From Nicotiana tabacum (taxonomy: Eukaryota; Streptophyta; Magnoliopsida; Solanales; Solanaceae), in NCBI RefSeq assembly GCF_000715075.1, contig NC_134103.1, positions 71,673,519 to 71,737,518 on the forward strand: a stretch of DNA of 64,000 nucleotides, read 5' to 3'. Below the pieces are notes generated by a model. That model had not been told where the DNA came from, made no database searches, and saw nothing but the letters and a program-made list of their open reading frames with translations. This document shows, in pieces, positions 44,522 to 57,268 of this stretch (position 1 is its first letter; each line of letters begins with the position of its first letter). The translations under genes were made by a program, and so were the position numbers.

Positions 44522-47249
44522 TGTCACGACCCAATTTCTCCCTCCATGAACCGCCGTGACGGCACCTAGTCTCTACGACTAGGTAAGCCTAACACTTTTG
44601 CGGGAGTGAAACTAAAGCATGGACATTAACTACTGACAGTAACAAATATCTAATAAGCAACTAAATGCCACTCGGCATGTATAATTATCACCTCTGAAAA
44701 TGTACAAAATAATTTTCCAAAACCCAGAATACCGTAAGTCACAAGCTACTAAGAAGTTTTAACCGTTCTATACATTATTTCTACAGAAAGAAGGAAAAAT
44801 GAACATAGGGGGATAGAGGGGGACTCCGAGGATCTACGGGCGCGAGTAGATGTACCTTGAAGTCTCTCTAATAAGCAGCAACGACTGCAACTAGTGATGA
44901 GGCTGGTAAGATGAACCTAGATGCACACGAAAAATATGTGCAGGAAAGGGCGTGAGTACACCATAACGGTACCCAGTAAGTGCCAAGCCTAACCTCAGTC
45001 AAGTAGTGACGAGATCAGGTCAGGGCCCTACTGGTATAAATATAATGAAATAAGACAGAATGAAATATCGCAGAAAAATAAATACGGAAATTTAACAGGA
45101 ATAGAATCAATGAAAGACAACATCTCAAAACACAATGATAACAACAGGGGATCTCCCGAGATACCATCTCGTAGTCCCAAATGTAAATGTGCATGGGGTC
45201 TCTCGGAATACCGTTCCGTAGTCCCAAAATAAATATGCTACGGGATCTCTCGGAATACCGTTACGTAGTCCCAAAATAAATATGTTGAGCAGGGGGATCT
45301 CCCGGAATACCATTGCGTAGTCCCAAAGTAAATATGCAGTACAGGGGGATCTTCCGGAATACCGTTCCGTAGTCCCAAAGTAAATATGCAGCGCAACCAA
45401 CCGAAATAACAATTATAGAAAGAAATCCTACATTTTAGACTAAGTTCAAGTCAAGGAAAACAGGACATTTCACTAAACATGCTGCACAAAGTTCAAATAG
45501 GTAGTTAAATAAGTAGGCATGATGTTCTAGCCTAAACATGATAGTTACATATGCTAGTGTTTCAAATAAGGAGAAAACAAGTTATGACTTAGTGAAAAAC
45601 GGAGTTTTACAACAAATAGCCCGTGTACGTATTCATCACCTCACGTACACGACGCTCACATATCAAACAGTACCAAATCCTAAGGGTAGTTCCCCCACAC
45701 AAGGTTAGGCAAGCCACTTACCTCGAACCAAGCTCAATCAATAAGTCACAATGCCTTTCTCTCGAATATCCGGCTCCAAGTGGTCCAAATCTAGCCAAAA
45801 TCAAATACATAGCATAAATATAACTACAAGAAACTAATCTAGCTAATGAAATCAAAGCTAACGCAAGAAATTGAAAAATCGCTCAAAAAGCCTTCCCCGG
45901 CCCACGTCTCGGAATTGGGTAAAAGTTACCAATTAAGAACACACATTCGCTCACGAGATCACTCGTACCAAAATTATCCAAATCCGATGTCTAAATCCCA
46001 CTCAACACTCAAAAATTCGGTTGGGTAATGTTTCCCCCATTCTTCCAACTTTCTCACTCAAATTCCTTAATTAAATGGAGAAAACGACCATAGATTAATG
46101 AAATACAACCAAAAACAAGTTAAAAATCGTTACCCCAAAGCTTTCTCTAAAAATCCCTCAAGAAATCTCCTTCTCCCGAGCTCAAAAATCAAATTTGTGA
46201 AAATGAACCTCAACCCTCGATTCTGCCCCTTTTCTGCCCAGTGATCTTCCCATTTGCGGGCTATGGGTCGCACCTACGACGCCGCATATGTGGAAAATAC
46301 CTCGCAGGTGTGTAAATCACTTAAGATGGCTGGGTCAGCATCTGCGCCAGTAGGGGCCGCACCTGCGCATGCACGCCTGCGGAACACTGTCCGCTTTTGT
46401 GGTCTTCCTTCGCGCCTGCGAATCCTTGGGCGCATTTGCGGGCATCACAAATGCGGAAATTCCTCACACGTGCGACCCATGGTCAAGCCTACGAATTCCG
46501 CATCTGCGCCTATTCCTCCGCACGTGCGAGCCCGCACCTGTAGGATCCCCCCTGCAGGTGCGAAACACCAGAACCAGCAAAAACTCAACAACTTCCCTAA
46601 GTCCAAAATTCATCCGTTAAGCATCCGAAACACACCCGAGACCCCCGGGACCTTAACCAAACATACCAACCAATCCTAAAACACCATAAGAAATTAGTCG
46701 ACCTCAAATCACATCAAACAACGCTAAAATCACGAATCACCCTCCAATTCAAACTTAAAGAACTTGAAACTTCCAAATTCGACAACCGATGCCGAAACCA
46801 ACCAAACCACGTCCGATTGACCTCAAATTTTGCACACAAGTCATATTCAACAATACGGACCTACTCCAACTTCCAGAATCGGAATCCGACCCCGATATCA
46901 AAAATTTCACTACCAGCCCAAAACTCCAAAAATTTGACTTTCGCCATTTCAAGCCTAAATGATCTACAGACCTCCAAAACACAATCCGGACATGCTCATA
47001 AGACCAAAATCACACAACGAAGCTAACGGAATTGACGAAATTCCATTCTAGAGTAGTCTTCACACAGTTCCGACTACGGTGCCAATCCTAAGGCTTAAAC
47101 CTCTATTTAGGGACTAAGTGTCCCAAAACACCCGAAAAAACCCAAAACAAAACCTCCCGGCAAGTCACAATAGCAGAAAAAGATGTGGGAGAAGCAGTTA
47201 ATAGGGTATCGAGGCTATAACTTTCAAGACGACCGGGCGGGTCATCATA
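44522..47249 (-). repeat. Tekay copy B 3' LTR
   Basis: 2728 bp, almost identical to 1796-4521. Hairpin block about 44920-44997, tandem units about 45140-45390, donor-like ACTTACCTC at 45716-45724, CpG field about 46245-46565. The polypurine tract follows at 47250-47264. Confidence 0.92.
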
Positions 47250-48560
47250 TCCTCCCCCTCTTGAAACAATCGTTCGTCCTCGAACGAGTATAGAGACATA
47301 CCTAAAGCGGTTAAAAGATGAGGATAACGATTGCGCATATCATGCTCGGTCTCCCAAGTCGCCTCCTCGACCGGCTGACCCCTCCACTGAACATTTATTG
47401 ATGCAATATTCTTTGACCTCAGCTTCCTACCTGTCCAAAATGGCCACTGGCTCCTCAATGTAGGATAGATCCTTGTCCAATAGGACTGAGCTGAAATCCA
47501 ACACATGAGACGGATCTCCATGATACCTCTGGAGCATCGAAACATGAAATACCAGATGAACACTTGCTAGGCTGGGAGGTAAGGCAAGCTCATAAGCAAC
47601 CTCCACAACTCGCCGCAACACCTCAAATGGGCCAATAAACCTTGGGCTCAGCTTGCCCCTCTTTTCGAACCTCATAACGCCCTTTATAGGCGAAACCCGA
47701 AGCAGGACCCGCTCTCCCACCATGAATGCAACATCCCGAACCTTCCGGTCCGCATAGCTCTTCTATCTGGACTGGGTTGTGTGAAGTCTGTCCTGTATCA
47801 CCTTCACCTTGTCAAAGGCATCCTGAACCAAGTCCATACCCAATAATCTGGCCTCGCCCTGCTCGAACCAACCCACTGGGGACCGACACCATCTACCATA
47901 CAGAGCCCCATACGGTGCCATCTGAATGCTGGACTGATAACTGTTGTTGTAGGAAAACTCCACAAATGGCAAGAACTAATCAAAAGAACCTCCAAACTCC
48001 ATCACACACGCACAGAGCATATCCTCAAGAATCTGAATAGTACGCTCGGACTGCCCGTCTGTCTGAGGGTGAAAAGCTGTGCTTAACTCCACCCAAGTAC
48101 CCAACTCATGATGTACGGCTTTCTAGAACCGCAATGTAAACTCTGTGCCCCTGTCAGAGATGATAGATACCGGCATGCCATGAAGTATGATAATCTCTCG
48201 AATATAAACTCGAGCCAGCTACTCGGAAGAAAAGGTAGTCATCACCGGAATGAAATGAGCTGACTTGGTCAGCCTGTCCACAATCACTCAAACTGCATCA
48301 AATTTCCACTGAGTCCGTGGGAGTCCAACAACGAAGTCCATAGTGATCCGCTCCCATTTTCACTCCGGAATCTCTATCTTCTGAACAACCCACCCGGTCG
48401 CTGATGCTCATACTTCAGTTGCTGGCAATTTAGACATCTAGCCACATACTCTACTATGTTCTTCTTCATCCTTCTCCACCAATAATGCTGTATCAGGTCC
48501 TGATACATCTTCGTGGCACCCGGGTGAATGGAGTACCGCAAGCTGTGAGCCTCCTAGAGA
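47250..48560 (-). pseudogene. Tekay copy B integrase and chromodomain
   Basis: The integrase C-terminus is open over 47723-47427 (KLSPRFIGPFEVLRRVVEVA). The chromodomain lies in the other frame within 47563-47198 (KLRSKNIASINVQWRGQPVE, ATWETEHDMRNRY, ending FEDERLFQEGED). A core piece at 47972-47763 reads VEFSYNNSYQSSIQMAPYGA; the catalytic Asp and Glu regions are readable further up to 48560, but broken by stops. The chromodomain is slightly better preserved than in copy A (WRGQPVEEATWE, against WWGQPVKEATWE). Confidence 0.86.
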
Positions 48561-50053
48561 ATAAACTCACGCAACCCGTCCACATTGGGCACACATACCC
48601 TGCCCTGCATCCTCAATGCACCATCCTCCCCAATAATGACCTCCTTAGCATCATCGTGCTGGACCGTGTCCTTAAGGACAAGCAGATAGGGGTCATCATA
48701 CTGACGCTCCCTGATACGATCATAAAGAGAAGACCGAGAGACCACACAAGCTAATACTCGACTTGGCTCAGAAATATCCAATCTCACAAACTGGCTGGCT
48801 AAGGCCTGAACATCTAATGCCATAGGCCTCTCTGCTACTGGTAGATATGCTAAAATCCCCAAACTCTCTGCCCGGTGACTCAAAGCATCGGCCACCACAT
48901 TGGCCTTCCCCGGATGGTACAAAATAGTGATGTCATAATCCTTAAGAAGCTCTAACCACCTCCTCTGACGCAAATTAAGATTCTTCCACTTGAATAGATG
49001 CTGCAAACTCTGGTGATCAGTGTAGATTTCACAAGGAACGCCGTACAAATAGTGCCTCCAAAATTTCAAGGCATGAATAATAGCTGCTAGCTCAAGGTCG
49101 TGGACAAGATAATTCTTTTCATGCACCTTCAGTTGTCTGGACGCGTAGGCAATCACCCTACGGTCCTGCATCAACACCGCGCCGAGGCCAACTCACGACG
49201 CATCACAATAAACTGTATAACACAACGAACCTGAAAGTAATACCAATACTGGGGTTGTGGTCAAAGCTGTCTTGAGCTTCTGAAAGCTCTCCTCACACTC
49301 CTCTGTCCACCTGAACGGAGCACCCTTCTGGGTCAGCCTGGTCATAGGTGCTGCAATAGAAGAAAATCCCTCAACAAACCGCCCTGCCAACCCAAGAAAA
49401 CTCCGGATCTCTGCAGCTGAGGACGGTCTGGGCCAACTCTGCACTGCTTCCACCTTCTTCGAATCCACCTTGATCCCCTCACTTGACACAATATGACCCA
49501 AAAATGCCACGAAATCTAACCAGAACTCGCATTTTGAGAACTTTGAATACAACTTTCTTTCTCTCAAAGTCTGAAGCATCGTCCTCAGGTGCTGCTCATG
49601 ATCCTCCTGAGTCCAGCAATACACTAGAATGTCATCAATGAATAAGATGATGAAAGAATTAATATAGGGCCGGAACACACTGTGCATCAAATGCATAAAG
49701 GCTACTGGGGCATTGGTCAGCCCAAATGACATCACAAGGAACTCGTAATGGCCATACTGAGTCCTGAAAGCAGTCTTCATGATATCTGGCTCCCGAATCT
49801 TCAACCGATGTTAACCTGAATGCAAGTCAATCTTGGAAAATACTTTGGCACCCTGTAGCTGATCAAATAGGTCATTAATACGAGGCAAGGGATACATGTT
49901 CTTCACTATGACTTTGTTCAACTGGAGATAATCAATACACATACGCATAGAACCATATTTTTTATTCACAAACAACACAGGAGCACCCCAAGGTGACACA
50001 CTGGGCAGAATGAAGCCCTTATCAAGTAACTCCTTCAACTCAGGATGAGCCAT
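48554..50053 (-). pseudogene. Tekay copy B reverse transcriptase and RNase H
   Basis: RT is in two pieces, 50053-49811 and 49804-49193, because the codon after DLHSG is TAA (49809-49811; Tyr in copy A). The catalytic [11 protein letters not shown] and [12 protein letters not shown] are present in the second piece. RNase H is open over 49177-48554 (207 residues: [35 protein letters not shown]). The TGA between RT and RNase H is shared with copy A. Confidence 0.9.
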
Positions 50054-51179
50054 ATGGTATGGAGGAATAGAGATGGGCTAAGTGCCCGACAAAAAATCAA
50101 TGCCGAAAACAGACTGGAACAATACTTGTAATGATAGAGTTGGAAGAAACTGCCTCTATATGAGCCAGAAGAGCATAATACCTGGCCTGGGGCACGAGCT
50201 CCAGAATAAGAACCAGTCTCTCGAGACCTCTTGGCCTCTCTCTTCTCTCGGTCCCGGACAAGCATGCCCTCCAATCTCCTAGCAATACTCACAACCTGCT
50301 GGTAAGGAATATCCATCTCCAGCTCCCTGGCCATACTAATCCTGATACTGGGGTGGAGTCCCTCAATAAATCGTCGAACCTTCTCTCGAACTGTGGCAAC
50401 CAAGGCCGGTGCATATCGGGCCAAATCACTGAAGCGGACTGCATACTCTGACACAGTCATAGCACCCTGGCGCAGCTGCTCAAACTCCACGCGCCATGAG
50501 TCCCAGAAACTCTGAAAGACATACTCTCTCAAAAATATGTCCGGGAACTGAGTCCAGGCAAGTGCAACTGCCTCATCCGGACTGCTACACCCATAGTACA
50601 GAGAGTACGATGACACTCCTCCAGAAAACCCTGAGCTTCATCTGTAGCCAATCCGCCGAAAGTAGGTGGGTGGTACTTCTAGTACCTCTCAAGTCTCAGT
50701 TGCTCCGCCTCAGGAGCTGTTGTCCTAGTCTCATGCTGAACCGGGGCTACCACCGGCATAGGAATGAACTCTGGGGCCTGATCAACCTGGACCCTCTGCT
50801 CAGGAGTGTGGGCTGCGGGAGTCTGTGCCCCTCCCCCGGCCTGAGATGTGGCGGGAGCTAACAGAATCAATCCAGCCTGAGCTAAGGTGCTGAACATGCT
50901 CACGAACTGGGCTAGAGTCTCCTGGAGGGCTGGTGCAGCAATAGGAACCTCTGGTGCCTGCCCTCTAGCTAGAACTGCTGGGGGCTCCTCAATCGGAGCT
51001 CGCGCAGGTGCTCTGGCTGCACCGCGTGGCCGTACTCTACCCCGGCCCCAGCCTCTACCGGCTCTAGCAGGGAGCGTGGGTGCCTGGTCATGAGATCCTC
51101 CGGTACGGGTCCTCACTATCTGCGGGAAAGAAAAGAATAGAGAATTTTTAGAATTTGATGCCAATAACTCGCACGACAA
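50035..51179 (-). pseudogene. Tekay copy B gag with protease remnant
   Basis: Segments 51179-50679 (166 residues, joined here where copy A has a stop at 8032-8067) and 50616-50035. Gag landmarks: RGWGRGRVRPRGAARAPAR, then MTVSEYAVRFSDLARYAP and FIEGLHPSIRISMARELEMD. The frame then runs directly into protease-start-like and pre-RT sequence. The zinc knuckle and most of the protease are missing, as in copy A. Confidence 0.85.
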
Positions 51180-51232
51180 GGAATCAAAGAAGTATGTTTG
51201 TTTCTAACAGTTCCATAGCCTCCTGAAGATAG

Positions 51233-51321
51233 GTACAGACGTCTCTGCACCGATCCGCAAGACTCTAATAAACTGTCTTGTGACTCAAGACTCCTATAAA
51301 CCTAGAGTTCTGATACCAACT
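51233..51321 (-). other. Tekay copy B primer-binding site and leader
   Basis: The minus strand reads TTGGTATCAGAACTC inside the 5' LTR, an initiator-Met-type primer site, followed by the conserved leader down to GTACAGACGTCT. Near-identical to 8505-8593. Confidence 0.82.
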
Positions 51322-54042
51322 TGTCACGACCCAATTTCTCCCTCCGTGAACCGTCGTGATGGCACCTAGTCTCTACGACTAGGTAAGCCTAACACTTTTG
51401 CGGAAGTGAAACAAAAGCATGAACATTAACTACTGACAGTAACAAATATCTAATAAGCAACTAATTGCCATTCGGCATATACAATTATCACCTCTAAAAA
51501 TATAAAAAACAATTTCCCAAAACCCAGAATACCGTAAGTCACAAGCTACTAAGAAGTTTTAACCGTTCTATGCATCATTTCTACAGAAATAAGGAAAATG
51601 AACATAGGGGGATAGAGGGGGACTCCGAGGATCTGCAGGCATAAGCAGATATACCTTGAAGTCTCCAAAAGGCAGCAGCGACTGCAACTAGTGATAAGGC
51701 TGGTAAGATGAACCTGGATCTACACACGAAAAACATGTGCAGGAAAGGGCGTGAGTACACCACAACGGTACCCAGTAAGTGCCAAGCCTATCCTCGATCG
51801 AGTAGTGACGAGATCAGGTCAGGGCCCTACTGGTATAAATATAATGAAATAAGACAGAATGAAATATCGCAGAAAAATAAATACGGAAATTTAACAGGAA
51901 TAGAATCAATGAAAGACAACAGATCAAAACACAGTGATAACAACAGGGGATCTCCCGAGATACCGTCTTGTAGTTCCAAACGTAAATGTATAAGGGGATC
52001 TCCTGGAATACCGTTCCATAGTCCCAAAATAAATATGTTGGGGGATCTCTCGGAATACCGTTACGTAGTCCTAAAATAAATATGCTGAGCAGGGGGATCT
52101 CCCGGGATGCAGTTCCTTAGTCCCAAAGTAAATATGCAGTACAGGGAGATCTCCCGGAATACCTTTCCGTAGTCCCAAAGTAAATATGCAGCACAACCAA
52201 CCGAAATAACAATTACAGCAAGAAATCCTATATTTTAGACTAAGTTCAAGTCAAGGAAAATAGGAGATTTCACTAAACATGCTGCACAGAGTTCAAATAG
52301 ACAGTTAAACAAGTAGGCATGTTGTTCTAGCCTAAACAGGATAGTTACATATGCTAGTGTATTTCAAATAAGGAGAAAACAAGTTATGACTTAGTGAAAA
52401 ATTGAGTTTTACAACAAATAGCCCGTGTACGTACTCGTCACCTCACGTACACGGCGCTCACATATCAAACATTACCAAATCCTAAGGGGAGTTCTCCCAC
52501 ACAAGGTTAGACAAGCCACTTACCTTGAACCAAACTCAATCAATCAGTCATATGTCTTTCCCACGAATATCCGGCTCCGAGTGGCCCAAATCTAGCCAAA
52601 ATCAATTACATAGCATAAATATAACTACAAGAAGATCTAATGAAATCAAAGCTAACGCATGAAATTGAAAAATCGCTCAAAAAGCCTCCCCGGGCCCACG
52701 TCTCGGAATCGGATAAAAGTTACCAATTAAGAACACACATTCGCTCACGAGATCACTCGTACCATTTTAATTATCTAAATCCGATGTCTAAATCCCACTC
52801 AGTACTCAGAAATTCGGTTGGGGAATATTTTCCCTATTCTCCCAACTTTCTCACTCAAATTCCTTGATTAAATGGAGAAAACGTACCATAGATTAATGAA
52901 ATACAACAAAAAACAACTTAGGAATCGTTACCCCAAAGCTTTCTCTGAAAATCCCTCAAGAAATCGCCTTCTCTCGAGATCAAAAATCAAATTTGTGAAT
53001 ATGAACCTCAACCCTCGATTCTGCCCCTTTTCTGCCCAGCGATCTTCGCACTTGCGGGCCATGGGTCGCACCTGCGATGCCGCATCTGCGGAAAATCCCT
53101 CGCAGGTGCGGAAATCACTTAAGATGGCTGGGTCCGCATCTGCGGCAGTGGGGGACGCACATGCGCGCCTGCGGAACACTGTCTACTTCTACGGTCATCC
53201 TTCGCGCCTGCGAATCCTTGGACGCATCTGCGGGCATTGCAGATGCATAAATTCCTCGCACCTGCGACCACTAGTCAAATCTCCAAATTCTGCATCTGTG
53301 CCTGTTCCTCCGCACGTGCGAGCCCGAACCTGTGGTCTCCCCCCGCAGGTGCGAAACACCAGAACCAGCAAAAACTCAGCAATTTCCCTAAGTCAAAAAT
53401 TCATCCTTTAAGCATTCGAAACACACCCGAGACCCCCGGGACCTTAACCAAACATACCAACCAATCCTAAAACACCATACAAACTTAATAAAGCCCCCAA
53501 ATCATATCAAACAACGCTAAAATTACGAATCACCCTCCAATTCGAACTTAAAGAACTTGAAACTTACAAATTCGACAACAGATGCCGAAACCAACCAAAC
53601 CACGTCCGATTGACCTCAAATTTTGCACAAAAGTCATATTCAACACTAAGGACCTACTTCAACTTCCGGAATTAGAATCTGACCCCGATATCAAAAATTC
53701 AACTACCGGCCCAAAACTCCAAATATTCGACTTTCGCCATTTCAAACCTAAATGAGCTACGGACCTCCAAAACACAATCCGGACACGCCCCTAATCCCAA
53801 AATCACACAACAAAGCTAACAAAATCGACTAAATTCCATTTCAGGGTCGTCTTCACATAGTTCCGACTACGGTGCTAATCCTAAGGTTTAAACCTCCATT
53901 TAGGGACTAAGTGTCCCAAAACACTCCAAAAAACCCAAAACAAAACCTCCCGGCAAGTCATGATAGCAGAAAAAGATATGGGAGAAGCAGTTAATAAGGG
54001 ATCGGGGCTATAACTCCGAAGACGACTGGCTGGGTCGTCATA
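51322..54042 (-). repeat. Tekay copy B 5' LTR
   Basis: 2721 bp, close match to 8594-11315. Hairpin block about 51717-51795; tandem units about 51945-52195; donor-like ACTTACCTT near 52517-52525 (intact AG|GTAAGT on minus, while copy A has GTAAGA); CpG field about 53040-53350. Confidence 0.92.
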
Positions 54043-56309
54043 GTCACCTAGCAGAAGATCGTCATTTGTGAACGTGACTTTTTTATCACAAGCATTAACT
54101 TATTGAGGAGTGGACTCGATGAGCTTTTCTGAAGATGGTGCCAATAATAGGTCATCACTCTTTTCTTCCCCTTCGTTAGCGTGGAAACAGGAGGCTTCAA
54201 TACCCCCACGGGAAATCTTCGTGCAGAATCAACTTGGTAAAAACTCCTCCGAGGTCACTGGATGTCGTGGCTTTTGAGGGTGGTGCACCTCCACTTTTTC
54301 TTTTTTAAGTGCTTAACTGGATTCCATCTCCTTGGTATTTTTACCATCATTTTCCTTGTTGGTTGTTCTACTGATTCTTTTCGTGGGCTTCTTCTGTGGT
54401 GCCTACGACGAGTCACCAACGTCCAACCTTCATCATCCTCAAGTTGATCATCTTCAACTTTGTTGTTCTCCAGTAATTCTTCATCTTTACTTTATTTAAA
54501 ACTACATAATTCTTCTAGACTGAATGAGCCAAATGTGATAGAGACTTGGTTTGCACTTGCTTTCTCATCTTCAAGCACGATCTTCTTTTCACGAGCCAAG
54601 TCCATAACTTTGTCCTTGAAGACAAAGCACTTCTCCAGAGGATGGCTCACAAGTCGATGATATATGCATGTAATTTGGGTCATCAGTTTTCCCAGCTTCA
54701 TTTGGCCGCTTCATCTCCGAAAGCTCAATGAGATTTAACTCGAGGAGTTCTTCGAAAATGGCTGGCACATTAGAATCCAGAAATGGGTACTCTTTATCTT
54801 GCATTTCTTTTAGAGTCAACTTTCCACTTGGCTTATCTTGAAACGAAGTGGATTTCATACTCTGCTTCTTGCTCACCTTCGTCGTGAACTTCACAGGTGA
54901 TATGTTGACATTCATAGCTTCTTTGTTTTCAGATCTTGGTACAAACTTGCTCCATTTTCTGACTTTTTGCTTGTTGTTCCCTTCGCGAGGTTCATAGATG
55001 GGCAGCTTTTCATTTCCAGCGGAGGCCATGCTTAATTCCATGTCATGGGCACGAGTTGCAAGTTCTTCAAATGTGCTAGGCTTGATACCTTGCAAGATGT
55101 AGCGCAATCCCCAATGCATGCCTTGGATGCATATCTCTATGCTAGAAGCTTCACTAAGCTTGTCTTTACAGTTGAGGCTTACGTGCCTCCAATGATTGAT
55201 AAAGTCGATAACTGGTTCATCCTTCTGTTGAAAAGTATTTGTGAGTTCCACCATGCTCACAGTGCGCCTTGTGCTATAAAAGCAATTGAGTAATTCTTGC
55301 TCTAGTTGATCCCATTTATCAACAGATCTAGCCTCGAGGGCCGTATACCAATCAAAAGCATTTCCTTTTAATGAGAGGATAAACTGCTTGACGAGGTAAT
55401 CTCCATAAGTCCCAGCATTATTGCATGTCTCAACGAAGTGCGCCACATGTTGATTTGGATTTCCTTTGCCATCAACCTGTTAAAATTTTGGAGGTTGATA
55501 GCCAGCAGGCATCTTCAACATATCGATCCTTGAAGTGTACAGCTTTGCGTAGGTAAAGGAGGACTTGGAAGCGACTTCATATTTGTTTTTTATAGTCCCT
55601 TCAATGAACTCCTTTAGTTGATTGATTGGAATCATCCCTTCCGAAGAGACTGAAATTTCCTTAGTGGATGCAACTTGTCGTGGGGGAGGATCAATCTCTT
55701 GAACTTCTGGGAGTTTGCCAGGTGCATGGGTGGATTATTCTTCCATCAAGATTCCCACCCTATCTGTTAGCTTGTAGATTCTAGCATCTTGATTTTGCAT
55801 GCACTTGGTCAAGCCAGCGATTGCTTCCGTTAAGTTTGCCAACTGCTCCTCCATAGATGAAGTGCTTGTCACCATGGCTTGCATGATTGTCGTGGACGAT
55901 GGAGAGTAGCATGGATTTTCACACAGATGTATCTCTGATTGGCTCACGCTATATGGTGTAAGTGGGGAGGATCCATCACTTGAAGCATCATCATCTTCCT
56001 TCACAGCAGAGTGCTTGGATCCGGAGAGGTCAAGCAGAGCAAGAGTTTTCTTGATCTTTTCAGCAACATCGCTTCCTCCTTCGGGTGCGTGTGTGAAAGA
56101 TCTTGCTCCTTTTGAGGATGAAGATCCAAAAACAGGGGTTGATGCGGATGGCACTTGGGGTGCTTGTTATCCTAACGAGCTTTCTTTGCTATTCGTAACT
56201 GGTCCAAAGCTTCCAAAGTAATATCGAGGATGCTTTCCACATCAGCATAGAACCTGGAATTAGCAGCCTTGGTAGAAGTTGAACTGGAGTTGATTTTCTT
56301 TGAAGCCAT
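54043..56309 (-). pseudogene. Tat copy B gag
   Basis: Start probably at 56309 (MASKKINSSS), with 56381 possible. The gag core is open over 55446-54589, 285 residues: [67 protein letters not shown]. Here a Gln codon is kept where copy A has a stop. The Ser-rich N-terminal part is at 56154-55735. Breaks remain near 55480, 55734 and 56165-56220, and near 54500. The end of the frame abuts the Tekay TSD, where the residues before the insertion (FTNDDLLLGD) join those after it (TLHNHPLYPVGY). Confidence 0.88.
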
Positions 56310-56385
56310 TTCAATGTTCTTGAACTTTGGTGATTGAAAAGTTGAGATGAGAGGTAGAGATTGTCCCACTGGGCGTGCCAAAATT

Positions 56386-57268
56386 TGTAGACAATAAATT
56401 GCGTCGAGAAAATAAAATCAAGACTGAAAATATCGCAACAATCGTAGTATTTTATTTCAAATATTTGAGTGTTACAATCTCTATGAATCCTCTGATTCTA
56501 CTTTTCCATATAAATTCAAGGGCCTTTGAGGTTGATCTTGAATTTGAATTTAATTTATCTGTCACGAACGCTTTGATTGTTGCCACGAATTTTATCACGA
56601 ACAAGTAGCCTTGATCTTGAACGCCTTCCATTTGATTTGACTTCGTTATTGATCTTCACTACTTGAAATTTGTGTTGAAGTGCTTGGATGCTTGAACACT
56701 TGTAGTTTGCAGAGAATTGTGGACTTTGATCCACGAGCTCCCTTGTGCCTTCTTGTTATAACTTTTACTGTCTTTTTTGGGTTATGAAGACCCATATTTA
56801 TAGTTGTGAAAGGGAAGAGTTATGATAAGAACAAACTCTTTCCGACCAATCAAATTAAAGTATGACATGGCCGCATTTGATTGGTCAGACCATATCACTT
56901 GCACATGTGGCGCGATTTCATTGGCCTTTTAATGTGACTTGGCATGCCTTGTTATTTTGACACGTGGTATGATCCTATTGGTTCTTCCGCTTGACTTGGT
57001 GCGCCATGTCATTTGACACGTGACACCAAACTGGGCCTCTAGCAAGATGACATCTTGGGCTTAATGAAGTGGGCTCATCACTTTAGCCCAATTAAATGGG
57101 TTAGCCCAATGGATTAAGACTTATTTATTTAATCCATATATGTTGGACTTATATAACTAATTCAATTATATTAGCCCAATATATTTATTTGAACTAATAT
57201 ATCTTGAATTTAAAATATAGTCCAAATTATTTTACGGATTTAATTTCAATAAAATTTATATGCCTACA
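56386..57268 (-). repeat. Tat copy B 5' LTR with promoter
   Basis: Starts TGTAGACAATAAATTG, ends TATGCCTACA. On minus the order is U3 with G-box-like CCACGTGTCA (56958-56969; a second, mutated, near 57014-57025), TATA box CTATAAATA at 56803-56795, then R-U5. PBS candidate TGGCACGCCCAGTGGGAC (minus, about 56381-56364) lies five bases inside the LTR edge. Its R-U5 part is nearly identical to copy A (13659-14066), more so than to its own partner LTR at 36449. Confidence 0.88.

Larger units (their letters stand above)
44522..54042 (-). mobile_element. Tekay/Del-type chromovirus nested in Tat copy B
   Basis: Same structure, site and TSD (GTCAC at 44517-44521 and 54043-54047) as the element at 1796-11315. 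LTRs 44522-47249 and 51322-54042. The internal region holds gag, RT, RNase H, integrase and chromodomain remnants and lacks most of the protease. It is not an independent insertion: the shared TGA between RT and RNase H, the chromodomain frameshift and the protease deletion prove common descent with copy A. Confidence 0.93.
42728..56793. repeat. Copy B of the large direct duplication (partner 1-14066)
   Basis: Aligned end to end with copy A, including the nested Tekay element and its TSD. Copy B continues past both ends into the rest of the same Tat element, so copy B looks like the source and copy A the broken derivative. Private differences include a TAA in Tekay RT (49809-49811), absent from copy A. 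Confidence 0.93.
36449..57268 (-). mobile_element. Tat-lineage Ty3/gypsy retrotransposon, copy B, complete
   Basis: A 20.8-kb locus: LTRs 36449-37315 and 56386-57268 and all Tat domains, with a nested Tekay element (44522-54042). Without it the element is about 11.3 kb. Flanking 5-mers are GATAT (36444-36448) and TATAT (57269-57273), a TSD with one change. The minus-strand order is LTR, PBS, gag, protease, RT, RNase H, second RNase H, integrase, long repeat-rich spacer, PPT, LTR. Dual RNase H and the long 3' spacer define the lineage. Every domain carries stops, so it is inactive. Confidence 0.93.
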
